Both the position numbers and the translations under genes were made by a program. Under the pieces are notes generated by a model. It did no database searches. It was not told where the DNA came from and saw nothing but the letters and a program-made list of their open reading frames with translations. This document shows, piece after piece, positions 23,285-29,545 of a stretch of DNA of 29,545 nt; within the stretch, counting starts at the first letter, position 1; every line of letters begins with the position of its first letter. Origin of the DNA: a virus; IMG/VR virus record IMGVR_UViG_3300047311_000682, positions 1-29,545 of that record; one strand, written 5' to 3'.

Positions 23285-23663
23285 TGCCGACTTCCCTCTG
23301 GATGCGCTCGAGATCGTTCTGCGCTTCCTTGCTTTCGAGGAGAACTTCGTCGAGCGCGAAGATCGCCATGTGCGCGGCCTGCGCACGCCGGTGCGCCTTG
23401 ACCACTTCCGGATCCAGCGGATCATCCGCGAGCAGCCACGCCTCTTGCGCGTCGGTGATCGTGCGGACCAATCGGTCGACGACATGCTTGCCGGTGCGCG
23501 ACTCGAGGAATTTTTCGCAGTGCAGGCCATCCTTGACCTTTTTCCACACTTCCACAAGTCCACGATTCTGCAAATGCTCGAGCAGGTCCGCCTCGGCGGC
23601 ATGCGCGGCGGCGATGCGTTCGTCGGCGGCACGTTGCAATTCGTCGAGGTCTTGTTCAGCCAT
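23277..23663 (-). CDS. Helical hypothetical protein (128 aa)
   Basis: Nearly all helix, with heptad-like patterns at both ends (AEQDLDELQRAADERIAAAH and LLESKEAQNDLERIQREVGN) and a middle of KVKDGLHCEKFLESRTGKHV. No catalytic motif is visible. The start at 23663 (MAEQDLDE) was chosen because AGGA lies upstream and the gene overlaps the previous stop by 8 nt; the extension to 23765 is low-quality sequence from another frame. Its neighbours suggest a structural or assembly accessory role, unproven. Confidence 0.65.
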   Translation of the reverse strand: MAEQDLDELQRAADERIAAAHAAEADLLEHLQNRGLVEVWKKVKDGLHCEKFLESRTGKHVVDRLVRTITDAQEAWLLADDPLDPEVVKAHRRAQAAHMAIFALDEVLLESKEAQNDLERIQREVGND

Positions 23664-23853
23664 GCTTGCGCTTCCTGTGCTTCGGCGTGCGGCGCTTGTA
23701 GACGGGCCGGTACTTGCGCTGCCACGCCACGAGGTAGAGGAGATTTCCGCGGTGCAGTGTGCCAATCGGAAACGGCTCGCACAAGCGCATGCCGAACTCG
23801 CTGTCGACGAACGACTGCGCGAGCGCGACCGAGATGCCGAACGATTCGGTCAT
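23656..23853 (-). CDS. Small basic-tailed hypothetical protein (65 aa)
   Basis: The ATG overlaps the previous stop (ATGA), so translation is probably coupled; its own SD is weak. The N-terminal part is mixed (SFGISVALAQSFVDSEFGMR, with LCEPFPIGTLHRGNLLYLV) and the last 20 residues are strongly basic (YRPVYKRRTPKHRKRKHG), as in nucleic-acid- or capsid-interior-binding peptides. No family was recognised. It could be a packaged minor head protein; that is inference. Confidence 0.6.
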   Translation of the reverse strand: MTESFGISVALAQSFVDSEFGMRLCEPFPIGTLHRGNLLYLVAWQRKYRPVYKRRTPKHRKRKHG

Positions 23854-24035
23854 GCAAACCGCGGCGGCTTCGTCTTGCGCTGGGGCAGCGCGTTGACGTA
23901 CCGCTTGCCCTTGGCCTTGTCCGCTGCGGTGAATTTTGCCGCGACCTCGGGCGACGGTCCGCCGCCGCCGGGCTTCTTCCAGCCGTGCTCCGTCGCCAGC
24001 ATCAACTTGCGCTGCGCCTTGCTGACGTCGGGCAC
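23850..24035 (-). CDS. Small basic hypothetical protein (61 aa)
   Basis: The start is GTG at 24035, preceded by GGAG and lying one nucleotide after the previous stop (TGACGTG), the same spacing as the portal start. The sequence begins MPDVSKAQRKLMLATEHGWK and is basic and glycine/proline-containing in the middle (KPGGGGPSPEVAAKFTAADK). Small SKAQ-type basic proteins occur in many phages, with unknown function. No motif allows a firm call. Confidence 0.6.
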   Translation of the reverse strand: MPDVSKAQRKLMLATEHGWKKPGGGGPSPEVAAKFTAADKAKGKRYVNALPQRKTKPPRFA

Positions 24036-24036
24036 G

Positions 24037-24309
24037 TCAGTACTCCGCGGTCGGCTTCGCGCGGCCCGTGCCGTACTTCGCCTTCGGGATGATGTGCTTG
24101 CCCTTGTTCGTCTTGCCCTTCGCGAACAAGCTCGAGCGATGGTGCGGCGTCTTGCCGGTGGGCGCTGACAGCGTCGGATCCGGCGGCATCGGCTTGCCGA
24201 AGCGTGGTCCCGGCAGCGACGCGCGATTGCCGCCCGCGGGCTGCGACGGCGGCGTCGGATTCGTCGGCGACACCGGCGTCGGCGTGATGTTGAACGGCTG
24301 TGGAGGCAT
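24037..24309 (-). CDS. Proline-rich small protein after the portal (90 aa)
   Basis: The start ATG at 24309 is well supported by AAAGGAGA 6-8 nt upstream and by lying just after the portal stop; the longer frame to 24396 is inside the portal gene. The N-terminal half is Pro/Thr/Asn-rich (PPQPFNITPTPVSPTNPTPP), the C-terminal half is basic (RSSLFAKGKTNKGKHIIPKA). It is probably disordered. The function is unknown; a minor head protein is possible. Confidence 0.6.
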   Translation of the reverse strand: MPPQPFNITPTPVSPTNPTPPSQPAGGNRASLPGPRFGKPMPPDPTLSAPTGKTPHHRSSLFAKGKTNKGKHIIPKAKYGTGRAKPTAEY

Positions 24310-24326
24310 TTTTAATCTCCTTTTGC

Positions 24327-24355
24327 GAATTACTAATTCACCCGGCCGCGCCGGG
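24327..24355 (-). promoter_or_regulatory. AT-rich dyad and GC hairpin at the portal stop
   Basis: The plus strand reads gaattactaattc (24327-24339), a perfect odd-length palindrome around one base. It is next to a GC hairpin cccggc / gccggg (24341-24346 and 24350-24355, 3-nt loop) that codes for the portal C-terminus. The AT-rich stretch before the next SD is unusual in this GC-rich DNA. It may simply keep the ribosome binding site open; a regulatory role is speculative. Confidence 0.4.
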
Positions 24356-26803
24356 CAGTTGGCCGAACTTGCCGCGCTCGATCGTGCCCGCGGCACCGGG
24401 CACCATGGGCCCGCCGCCGTTGGAACGCAACGACTGGATGAACGGCTGGTCTTGCGAGAGCTCCGGCGTCTCGGTCGGCAGCGTCGCCTGCTGCGGCGAC
24501 GGGATGGACGTCGCGATCTTCAACTGGAATTCGCGATCGGCCTGCATGATCGAGTTCGACAGCGCCTCGCGCTCGAGCAGCAACTGGCCCTGCTTGATCA
24601 CGTTGCCCTCGCGCAGGATCTGCGTGTCGAGTTGCGCGATCTGGTGCTTGAGGTCGGCGACGTAGTGCTTCGCGGCCTGCGTGCCGAGCGCGACGTTGGC
24701 CTGCACCTGCGCCTTGATCGTCGCGATCTTTTCCGCGGACGACGCCCTGATCTGCGCAATCTTTTCCGCCGACGCGTGCTTCGCCGCTTCCTGTTGCGCC
24801 GCGGCCTGCAGATCCGCCACCTGCTTCTTGAGGTTGGTGACCTGCGGATCTTCCTGCCCCTGCTGCTTGACCGACGGGAAGAAGCGCGAGCCGTCCTTGT
24901 AGCCGAGGATGCCCATCACCTCGCGCACGACCTCGGGACCGCTGACCTCCGCGGCCATCTGCGGTGCCATCTGGCCGATCGTCGAAAAGCCGATCGCGAG
25001 GCGCTGGATCCGCTGCAGCGGGTCGGTGTTGCCGAAGCCGACGCTGACCTGCAGGTTGACCGGCTGCTGCATCGCGCGGAACGCGGTCTGCCAGTCGGAC
25101 TGCGAGGTTTCGCCTGCGGCGATCTCGAGCACGGTCTGGTCGTTCTCGAACTCGCGCTCGAGCTCCACGCACTGCGCCAGCACCGGCTGCACCCATGTCT
25201 CGACGTACGTGCGCAGGCCCAGTTCGGTGACGAGGTCCGCGCCTTGGCCGAGGAGCTCGGTGTTGCGCACCTTCTGGTCGCGCTGGCTGACCGCGCCGAT
25301 GGTCGACTGGCTCATCGTGCCGGTGACGTCGCCGAAGTCCAGATCAATGCGGTCCTGCTCGGTGTACGCCGCCGACGTGACGTCCTTCGTCTCGAGTTGC
25401 TTCACGTCGGAAGTCGGCTCGGTCGTCATCGTGATCGAGCCGGGCACGTTGCGCATCAGCGAGCGCATGTCGGTCATCTGCCCGCGCTTGACGATGTAGC
25501 GGTTGTTCAACGCGAGGCGGATGTTGTCGTTGCGCTGATTGAGAATATCGTTGCCGAATTCCTGCAGCGACTTGCTGACCTCGACCGGGCCCGACGGGTA
25601 GATCCGGTGCGGCTCGATCATGCAGTTGCCCATCACGTACGGGCGACGCGAGATGCCGAACACTTCCTCGAGCGGCACCGGGTCGGAAAGCTGGCGCACG
25701 GTGCCGAGCGTTTCGTAGACGTAGTCGAGGCCGTCGACGCGCACGATGTTCCGATGCACCCACACGATGCGGTTGTGCTGGCCCTGCTGCACCTGCGAGT
25801 AGCGGTCGAGTCGTGCGCCGGTCTCGCGCGCTTGGCGAATGACCTGCGCGGTCGCGCTCTGGTCGGAGCCGCCGGAGAGCAACTCCTGCTCGTTGAAGTC
25901 CTTGAGGTACGGCACCTGCGAGCCGTACGAGCGCGCGTTCTTGATGTGGTAGACGAGGTCGTCGACGAACCACGGGATCTGCTCGATCACGTACGGGCTC
26001 GAGTTGATCGGATCGGCCCAGTCGCTCGACGGGTGGATGCGCACGTTCTCCACCGGGATCAGCCGCACCCACGGCGTGTCGCGCGTGATCTTCGTCTTCT
26101 TGCGTTCGACGCCGGTCGCCTTGCCGGTGGCGTCGTATTCGTCCTCGATGATCGTGGCCTCTTGGTAGCGCCACTCCTGACACGAGAGCACCACGCCCTG
26201 CGACATCGCGTCGAAGAAACCCGCGAGCGCGATCTTGAACCACGGCACCGTTTGCTTGAGCCGGTGATTGAGCACCGCCGTGTGGACTTTCGCCGCCGTG
26301 ACCTGCGCCGGATCCGACTGGTTCAATGCTTCGCAGTTCGTCACCTCCGCGGTCGAGAACAGCGCGAGCGCGAGCGCCGCCTCGAGCTTGCGCATCATCG
26401 TGCGCGTCTTCGGCCGGAAGTACTTGCTGCGCTTGTCGTAGTCCGGCGAGTAGTACTTGCTGCCGCTCGCGTGCCGACCGTACGCGTGCGCGAGGTTGTC
26501 CTCGATGCGCCTGCGCACCGAGATGTCGAACCAGTTCTGCGAGATCTGGAAATTCTCGCGCGCGAGCACCATCCAGTCCGCGCCGGGTGGCTTCTCTTCG
26601 ACGGCGTCGTCGTCGCCCTCGAGCGGCACGTTGCTGCGCATGCCGCTGTCGGTCGATGAACCCTTCATCGTCTGGCCGGGACCAAATCCACTGGTGTCTT
26701 TCGGCGCGCCACCCCCGGCCGACAGGTTGCTCATCGCGCGCGAGCCCACCGGCCCCTTGATCGGCACGCCGTTTTTGCTGTAGTCCTCGATGACGTTTGC
26801 CAC
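24338..26803 (-). CDS. Portal protein (821 aa)
   Basis: The portal is the dodecameric channel at one vertex of the head through which DNA is packaged and released. This protein has the large size and order of podovirus portals. Seen: an acidic N-terminal linker, a helical region with FQISQNWFDISVRRRIEDNL (residues about 88-107), a conserved-looking DTPWVRLIPVENVRIHPSSD, VIEQIPWFVDDLVYHIKNAR, and a stem-crown region RIDLDFGDVTGTMSQSTIGA followed by long helices with Gln/Ala-rich coiled coil (about residues 640-760). The start is GTG (complement of 26801-26803) one nucleotide past the previous stop, with only a weak SD. An internal ATG (residue 24) is possible. The identity rests on size, position and sequence pattern. 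Confidence 0.85.
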   Translation of the reverse strand: MANVIEDYSKNGVPIKGPVGSRAMSNLSAGGGAPKDTSGFGPGQTMKGSSTDSGMRSNVPLEGDDDAVEEKPPGADWMVLARENFQISQNWFDISVRRRIEDNLAHAYGRHASGSKYYSPDYDKRSKYFRPKTRTMMRKLEAALALALFSTAEVTNCEALNQSDPAQVTAAKVHTAVLNHRLKQTVPWFKIALAGFFDAMSQGVVLSCQEWRYQEATIIEDEYDATGKATGVERKKTKITRDTPWVRLIPVENVRIHPSSDWADPINSSPYVIEQIPWFVDDLVYHIKNARSYGSQVPYLKDFNEQELLSGGSDQSATAQVIRQARETGARLDRYSQVQQGQHNRIVWVHRNIVRVDGLDYVYETLGTVRQLSDPVPLEEVFGISRRPYVMGNCMIEPHRIYPSGPVEVSKSLQEFGNDILNQRNDNIRLALNNRYIVKRGQMTDMRSLMRNVPGSITMTTEPTSDVKQLETKDVTSAAYTEQDRIDLDFGDVTGTMSQSTIGAVSQRDQKVRNTELLGQGADLVTELGLRTYVETWVQPVLAQCVELEREFENDQTVLEIAAGETSQSDWQTAFRAMQQPVNLQVSVGFGNTDPLQRIQRLAIGFSTIGQMAPQMAAEVSGPEVVREVMGILGYKDGSRFFPSVKQQGQEDPQVTNLKKQVADLQAAAQQEAAKHASAEKIAQIRASSAEKIATIKAQVQANVALGTQAAKHYVADLKHQIAQLDTQILREGNVIKQGQLLLEREALSNSIMQADREFQLKIATSIPSPQQATLPTETPELSQDQPFIQSLRSNGGGPMVPGAAGTIERGKFGQLPGAAG

Positions 26804-26804
26804 G

Positions 26805-27332
26805 TCAGTGCTTCACGCCAACGATCACGCGGCCCTGCTCATCGATGAACGTGCGCCCGGCGTCGATCGCTTCATCGAGTGCGCGCTTGCGCAGTTCCTT
26901 TTTCGCCGCCGCGGTCTCGAGGCCGCTCAAGATCGGGAAGCAGTTGCCGCGCGGATCCTTCGGCAGCGCGTTGTACGCCTCCATGTCGAGCATGCCGCGC
27001 TTCAGGCCGAACCGCTCGAGGATCTCGCCACCGGCGAGCACGGCCTTCTCGCGCCGCGGGTCGTCCATGATGTCGGACGCGCGGATCGTGTAGCCCCACA
27101 CCGGATGCAGCAGCGTGTTGAAGATGTTCAGCATGCGGCCGAACTCGTTGATCTGCACCGCCCATGCGTGGCCGGGGTAGTGCCGGTGCAACAGATCCAT
27201 CACGTCCTTGGCGAGGATCACCAACGAGGCGTGGTTGTCGAACATGTCCGGATGGAAGATCAGCCCCTCCGGCTCACCGGCAGGACCGTCCGGCCGCACC
27301 GGCGCGTTCCACTTCAGTTCGGGAAAGCTCAT
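26805..27332 (-). CDS. Conserved-looking hypothetical protein before the portal (175 aa)
   Basis: A mostly helical soluble protein (LVILAKDVMDLLHRHYPGHA, WAVQINEFGRMLNIFNTLLH) with a charged C-terminus (AAAKKELRKRALDEAIDAGR) and a final strand-like FIDEQGRVIVGVKH. No nuclease or other motif I can name. The ATG overlaps the previous stop (ATGA) and has GGGAG upstream. It sits between the glycine-rich adhesin-like gene and the portal. It may be a packaging- or portal-related accessory, or a virion protein; position only. Confidence 0.65.
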   Translation of the reverse strand: MSFPELKWNAPVRPDGPAGEPEGLIFHPDMFDNHASLVILAKDVMDLLHRHYPGHAWAVQINEFGRMLNIFNTLLHPVWGYTIRASDIMDDPRREKAVLAGGEILERFGLKRGMLDMEAYNALPKDPRGNCFPILSGLETAAAKKELRKRALDEAIDAGRTFIDEQGRVIVGVKH

Positions 27333-28150
27333 GCGTACTCCCGCAGGATGATCATGCCAGCAGAACCTGCGCCACCGGCGAACGAGGAGGCCGAGAAACT
27401 CAGCGCGCCGCCGCCGCCGCCGAGATCTCCCGCGATGCCAGCGCCCGCAGCGATGAGCCCGCGACCGCCCGCGCCGTAGGTCGAGTTGCCGCCCCGGCCG
27501 GACGCCGCGACCGTGCCGCTCAATCGCGTGCCGATGCCGCCGCCCTCGCCGATCAGGTTGACGTCGAACGCGCCGCCGCCACCGCCCGGCTGCCAGCCGC
27601 CGTCGACGAACCCGAGCGCCACGCCCGAGGCAAGCGTCGGACCGCCCTTGCCCGCGAACGCATCGATCTCACTCGCCGTGCCGGTCGCGAAACTGGTGGT
27701 CACGCCGGTGTTGCCTTGCGCGCCCGCCACGCCCGCGCCGCCCGCGCCGACCACGTAGTTGTAGTTCGTGGCAGGCGTCACCACCATCAGCTTGGCCGCG
27801 TAGCTGCCCGCCTGCCCGCCGCCGCCGATGGCCGCGTTGGCTGCTGCCGCGACCGCGCCGCCGCCCGCTCCGGAGCCGCCCACGAGCTCTGCGTAGATCG
27901 CCGTCGTGATCGGCCCGGTGAGGAACACCCCGGCCCCGGCCACGGTCAGGAACGTCACCTTGAGCAACCGACCGGGCGCGCCGCTCTTGATGTTGCCTGC
28001 GGCGTCGAGGAGGGGGATGCCGTTGGGCTGGCCGAGCACGAAGCGCGCGTCGACGCCCAAGTTGTTCGTGCCCATGACCGTGCCCCCGGCCATGGCAGCA
28101 ACGACGCCGACGTCCTTGAAAATGCGCGTGACAAACGGCGGCGTCGGCAT
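27329..28150 (-). CDS. Glycine-rich adhesin-like (tail fibre-type) protein (273 aa)
   Basis: A short folded N-terminus (residues about 1-90) with VFLTGPITTAIYAELVGGSG leads to a domain of glycine-rich tracts (GGSGAGGGAVAA, GGGGQAGSYAA, VGAGGAGVAGAQG, QPGGGGGAFD, GGGGGALSF). It ends in AGSAGMIILREYA, a characteristic closing strand of glycine-rich phage tail-fibre and receptor-binding domains. In such domains glycine tracts pack as polyglycine-II-like sheets and variable loops between them contact the host. The ATG overlaps the upstream stop (ATGA); there is no strong SD. A position away from the tail genes, between terminase and portal, is uncommon and weakens the assignment, but the composition is distinctive. 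Confidence 0.65.
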   Translation of the reverse strand: MPTPPFVTRIFKDVGVVAAMAGGTVMGTNNLGVDARFVLGQPNGIPLLDAAGNIKSGAPGRLLKVTFLTVAGAGVFLTGPITTAIYAELVGGSGAGGGAVAAAANAAIGGGGQAGSYAAKLMVVTPATNYNYVVGAGGAGVAGAQGNTGVTTSFATGTASEIDAFAGKGGPTLASGVALGFVDGGWQPGGGGGAFDVNLIGEGGGIGTRLSGTVAASGRGGNSTYGAGGRGLIAAGAGIAGDLGGGGGALSFSASSFAGGAGSAGMIILREYA

Positions 28151-28404
28151 CAGGGAATCGTCCCGTACAGGATCATCTGCGAGGTCGAGGCTTGGTAGAA
28201 GCCCTTGCCGTCACTCGTCGCGTACACCGTGCCGAGCCACAGCGGCTCGGTCGCCGGAGGCGCGCCTTGCGGTTCGGTGAACTTGCGGCCGTTGGGGAAC
28301 AAGTATACTTCTGCCGGATCGCGCCATGCCGGATCGAGCGACGCCACCAAGGTGCGCATGTCGATTCGTTTGGCAGTCGGGGCGCGCGGCGGCGTATACG
28401 GCAT
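28150..28404 (-). CDS. Small hypothetical protein coupled to the glycine-rich protein (84 aa)
   Basis: The ATG has GGAGAG upstream and the stop overlaps the next start (ATGA). The sequence MPYTPPRAPTAKRIDMRTLV continues with DPAWRDPAEVYLFPNGRKFT and a probable beta-rich end (LWLGTVYATSDGKGFYQAST). No motif was recognised. Coupling with the glycine-rich protein suggests a chaperone, linker or subunit for it; this is positional inference. Confidence 0.6.
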   Translation of the reverse strand: MPYTPPRAPTAKRIDMRTLVASLDPAWRDPAEVYLFPNGRKFTEPQGAPPATEPLWLGTVYATSDGKGFYQASTSQMILYGTIP

Positions 28405-28425
28405 GGCTCTCTCCCGTGCGCCGCG

Positions 28426-28839
28426 TTATACCACGTTACCGCGACGCCAACGACGTCTGATGTGAGAGATCATCCCGAATGTCACGCCGAACTTTTCAGC
28501 CAGCGTTACAAGGGTCTCGCGTGAATCTCGGATCTCTAAAACCTGCGTCGCATTGAGTTTCTTGCAGCGCGATCTTCCTTTCCTGCCCATGTCAGCCATG
28601 TTCTCAAGATGCGTGCCGAGCCAAAGATGCGCTGGGTTGACGCACGCTGGCGTGTCGCATCTGTGCAAAACGCACAACCCCGCCGGGATGGGGCCAACGT
28701 GCATCGCGTAGGAAATCCTGTGGGCGCGACCGCCAATCATTTTCCCGTACCCGTTTTCATCCCAAGTACCAGTCCAAAGCCAACAGCCCGTCTCGGGAAT
28801 CGGCATGTAACGCTCATCGAATGACAGCTTTCGGCCCAT
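28426..28839 (-). CDS. HNH endonuclease (137 aa)
   Basis: HNH nucleases cut DNA with one metal ion. The domain covers residues about 19-84: GCWLWTG, GYGKM, AHRISYAMHVGPIPAGLCVL, then HRCDTPACVNPAHLWLGT with H59, N68 and H71 as the likely HNH residues. After about residue 94 a helix-turn-helix-like tail (LNATQVLEIRDSRETLVTLA, then EKFGVTFGMISHIRRRW) probably binds DNA. This layout matches freestanding HNH_3-type homing-like nucleases. The ATG has AAGGAG upstream and the gene begins 11 nt after the terminase stop. It is less GC-rich than its neighbours (two counted 60-nt blocks at 28441-28560 gave 33 and 30 G+C), which suggests it moved in separately. A role in packaging alongside the terminase is an alternative. 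Confidence 0.85.
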   Translation of the reverse strand: MGRKLSFDERYMPIPETGCWLWTGTWDENGYGKMIGGRAHRISYAMHVGPIPAGLCVLHRCDTPACVNPAHLWLGTHLENMADMGRKGRSRCKKLNATQVLEIRDSRETLVTLAEKFGVTFGMISHIRRRWRRGNVV

Positions 28840-28850
28840 CTTTGGCTCCT

Positions 28851-29545
28851 TCAGACCACATCAGGCTCGAGCGAGACCTCCTCGTCCTGCATCTTCACCG
28901 GCACCGCCTGCGCGAAAGTCACCGCCAGCGCGTCGCCGTAATCGGGCGACTGTCCGCCGCGCTTGCGGATCTCGTCCTTCGACTCGAGCTTCAGGCGCTC
29001 GGTCTTGCGCTCGTAGCCGTAGCCGGGCGTCTCGAGCGCGGTGCGCAGTTCCGGATCGTTCGGCAACACCGCCTCGTCGCGGATCCAGTCACGACAGCGC
29101 GACCAGATCTCGGCGCGCTTGTTCACGAATTTTTTCGGCAGGTCCGCCTTCGCACCGAACTGCACCTCGACGACCGGGAAGCCCAGTTGCCGCAGGCGAT
29201 CGATCACGCCCGCACCGTAGCCGCCGCTGCCGTCGATGAAGACGATGTCGGGGCGGTGCTCGCGGATCTTCTCGGCGACCATCGAGGCCAGCCGCATCGT
29301 GTCGGGGATCCGGTACGGGTAGATCGTCGGCAGCAGGTAGCGGCCCTTGCGCAGCACGATGACGCTCTGGTCTTCGCCCTGCCGCGCGACGTCGACGCCC
29401 ATCAGCAGCGGAATCGCACGCGGGATCTGCAGCGGGTCGAAGACCAGCGCGCGCGCGATCGCCATCGAGATCCAGCCCGACGGGATGAAGGCGAGGCTGC
29501 CGTGGATCGGGAACAGGCCCAGCACGCGCACGCGCACGTAGTCCG
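28851..29545 (-). CDS. terL: Terminase large subunit, C-terminal part (cut by the right window edge)
   Basis: The terminase large subunit pumps DNA into the head and cuts it. The visible part is the RNase H-like nuclease domain: GVDVARQGEDQSVIVLRKGR (first Asp), DIVFIDGSGGYGAGVIDRL (second Asp), KKFVNKRAEIWSRCRDWI, and SPDYGDALAVTFAQ (third acidic cluster). The frame stays open to the window edge: upstream of the apparent GTG start (29537) it reads Asp-Tyr then VRVRVLGLFP, which matches the conserved DYVRVR.GEFP region of terminases. So the GTG is internal and the gene extends beyond 29545. The ATPase domain is outside the window. The C-terminus ends QDEEVSLEPDVV. Confidence 0.9.
   Translation of the reverse strand, partial: DYVRVRVLGLFPIHGSLAFIPSGWISMAIARALVFDPLQIPRAIPLLMGVDVARQGEDQSVIVLRKGRYLLPTIYPYRIPDTMRLASMVAEKIREHRPDIVFIDGSGGYGAGVIDRLRQLGFPVVEVQFGAKADLPKKFVNKRAEIWSRCRDWIRDEAVLPNDPELRTALETPGYGYERKTERLKLESKDEIRKRGGQSPDYGDALAVTFAQAVPVKMQDEEVSLEPDVV

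Noticed and set aside
24068-26659. 863-codon open frame on the plus strand
   Set aside because: Shadow of the portal gene; repetitive Leu/Arg/His composition and no ribosome binding site logic.
10780-28400. Scattered GTATAC palindromes (near 10783, 15487, 17288, 17868, 28304, 28393)
   Set aside because: About six copies against roughly three expected by my estimate for this composition; all inside coding sequence, without regular spacing.
1-29545. tRNA genes, CRISPR arrays, insertion sequences
   Set aside because: No cloverleaf-like sequence, regular direct-repeat array, or transposase-like ORF with terminal repeats was noticed on reading; a dedicated scan was not possible.

Overview
The window looks like one late (virion) region of a tailed double-stranded DNA phage or prophage. 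Every gene I can support is on the minus strand, so transcription runs from position 29545 down to position 1. Gene order, a large portal protein, an adaptor followed directly by a nozzle-like tail protein, and the lack of a tape measure, tail tube or sheath gene all point to a short-tailed (podovirus-type) virion. The DNA is strongly GC-rich by eye. Coding is dense, with ATGA/GTGA/TGATG stop-start overlaps and Shine-Dalgarno (SD) sites of the GGAGG type, which suggests a GC-rich Gram-negative (proteobacterial) host. No host-specific gene is present, so the host is an inference.

Layout in transcription order: the C-terminal part of the large terminase (29545-28851); a freestanding HNH endonuclease of visibly lower GC (28839-28426); a small unknown protein and a glycine-rich, adhesin-like protein (28404-27329); an unknown 175-aa protein; the portal (26803-24338); five small proteins in an overlapping chain (24309-23015); a scaffold-like protein (23002-21740); the major capsid protein (21686-20646); and two small candidate head proteins (20649-19870). 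A strong intrinsic terminator follows at 19843-19805. Beyond it the tail block opens with an unusually perfect ribosome binding site: 88-aa and proline-rich 173-aa proteins, the adaptor (18979-18098), a nozzle-like protein (18101-15507), two tandem paralogous beta-rich proteins and a third small one (15504-13575).

The last third (13528-96) looks like an internal-virion or ejection block. It has two alanine/proline/glycine-rich proteins, a GNAT-type acetyltransferase, a protein with one membrane-spanning stretch, two further low-complexity or coiled-coil proteins, and a 2274-aa polyvalent protein. The giant protein carries a zincin metallopeptidase motif (HEWTH), an inorganic-pyrophosphatase-like polyvalent domain and a possible ADP-ribosyltransferase-like segment. 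A new gene overlaps its stop codon and runs off the left edge. No lysis, replication, integration, tRNA or CRISPR features were seen.

Points that stand out: the modular giant protein with its N-terminal duplicated peptide; the terminator between head and tail genes fused to a 12-nt full-length anti-SD match; a 12-bp inverted repeat made of paired palindromes inside a coding region; a hairpin covering the scaffold stop codon just before the capsid gene; and the tandem paralogous tail genes. Functions are assigned from sequence reading alone, without database searches.
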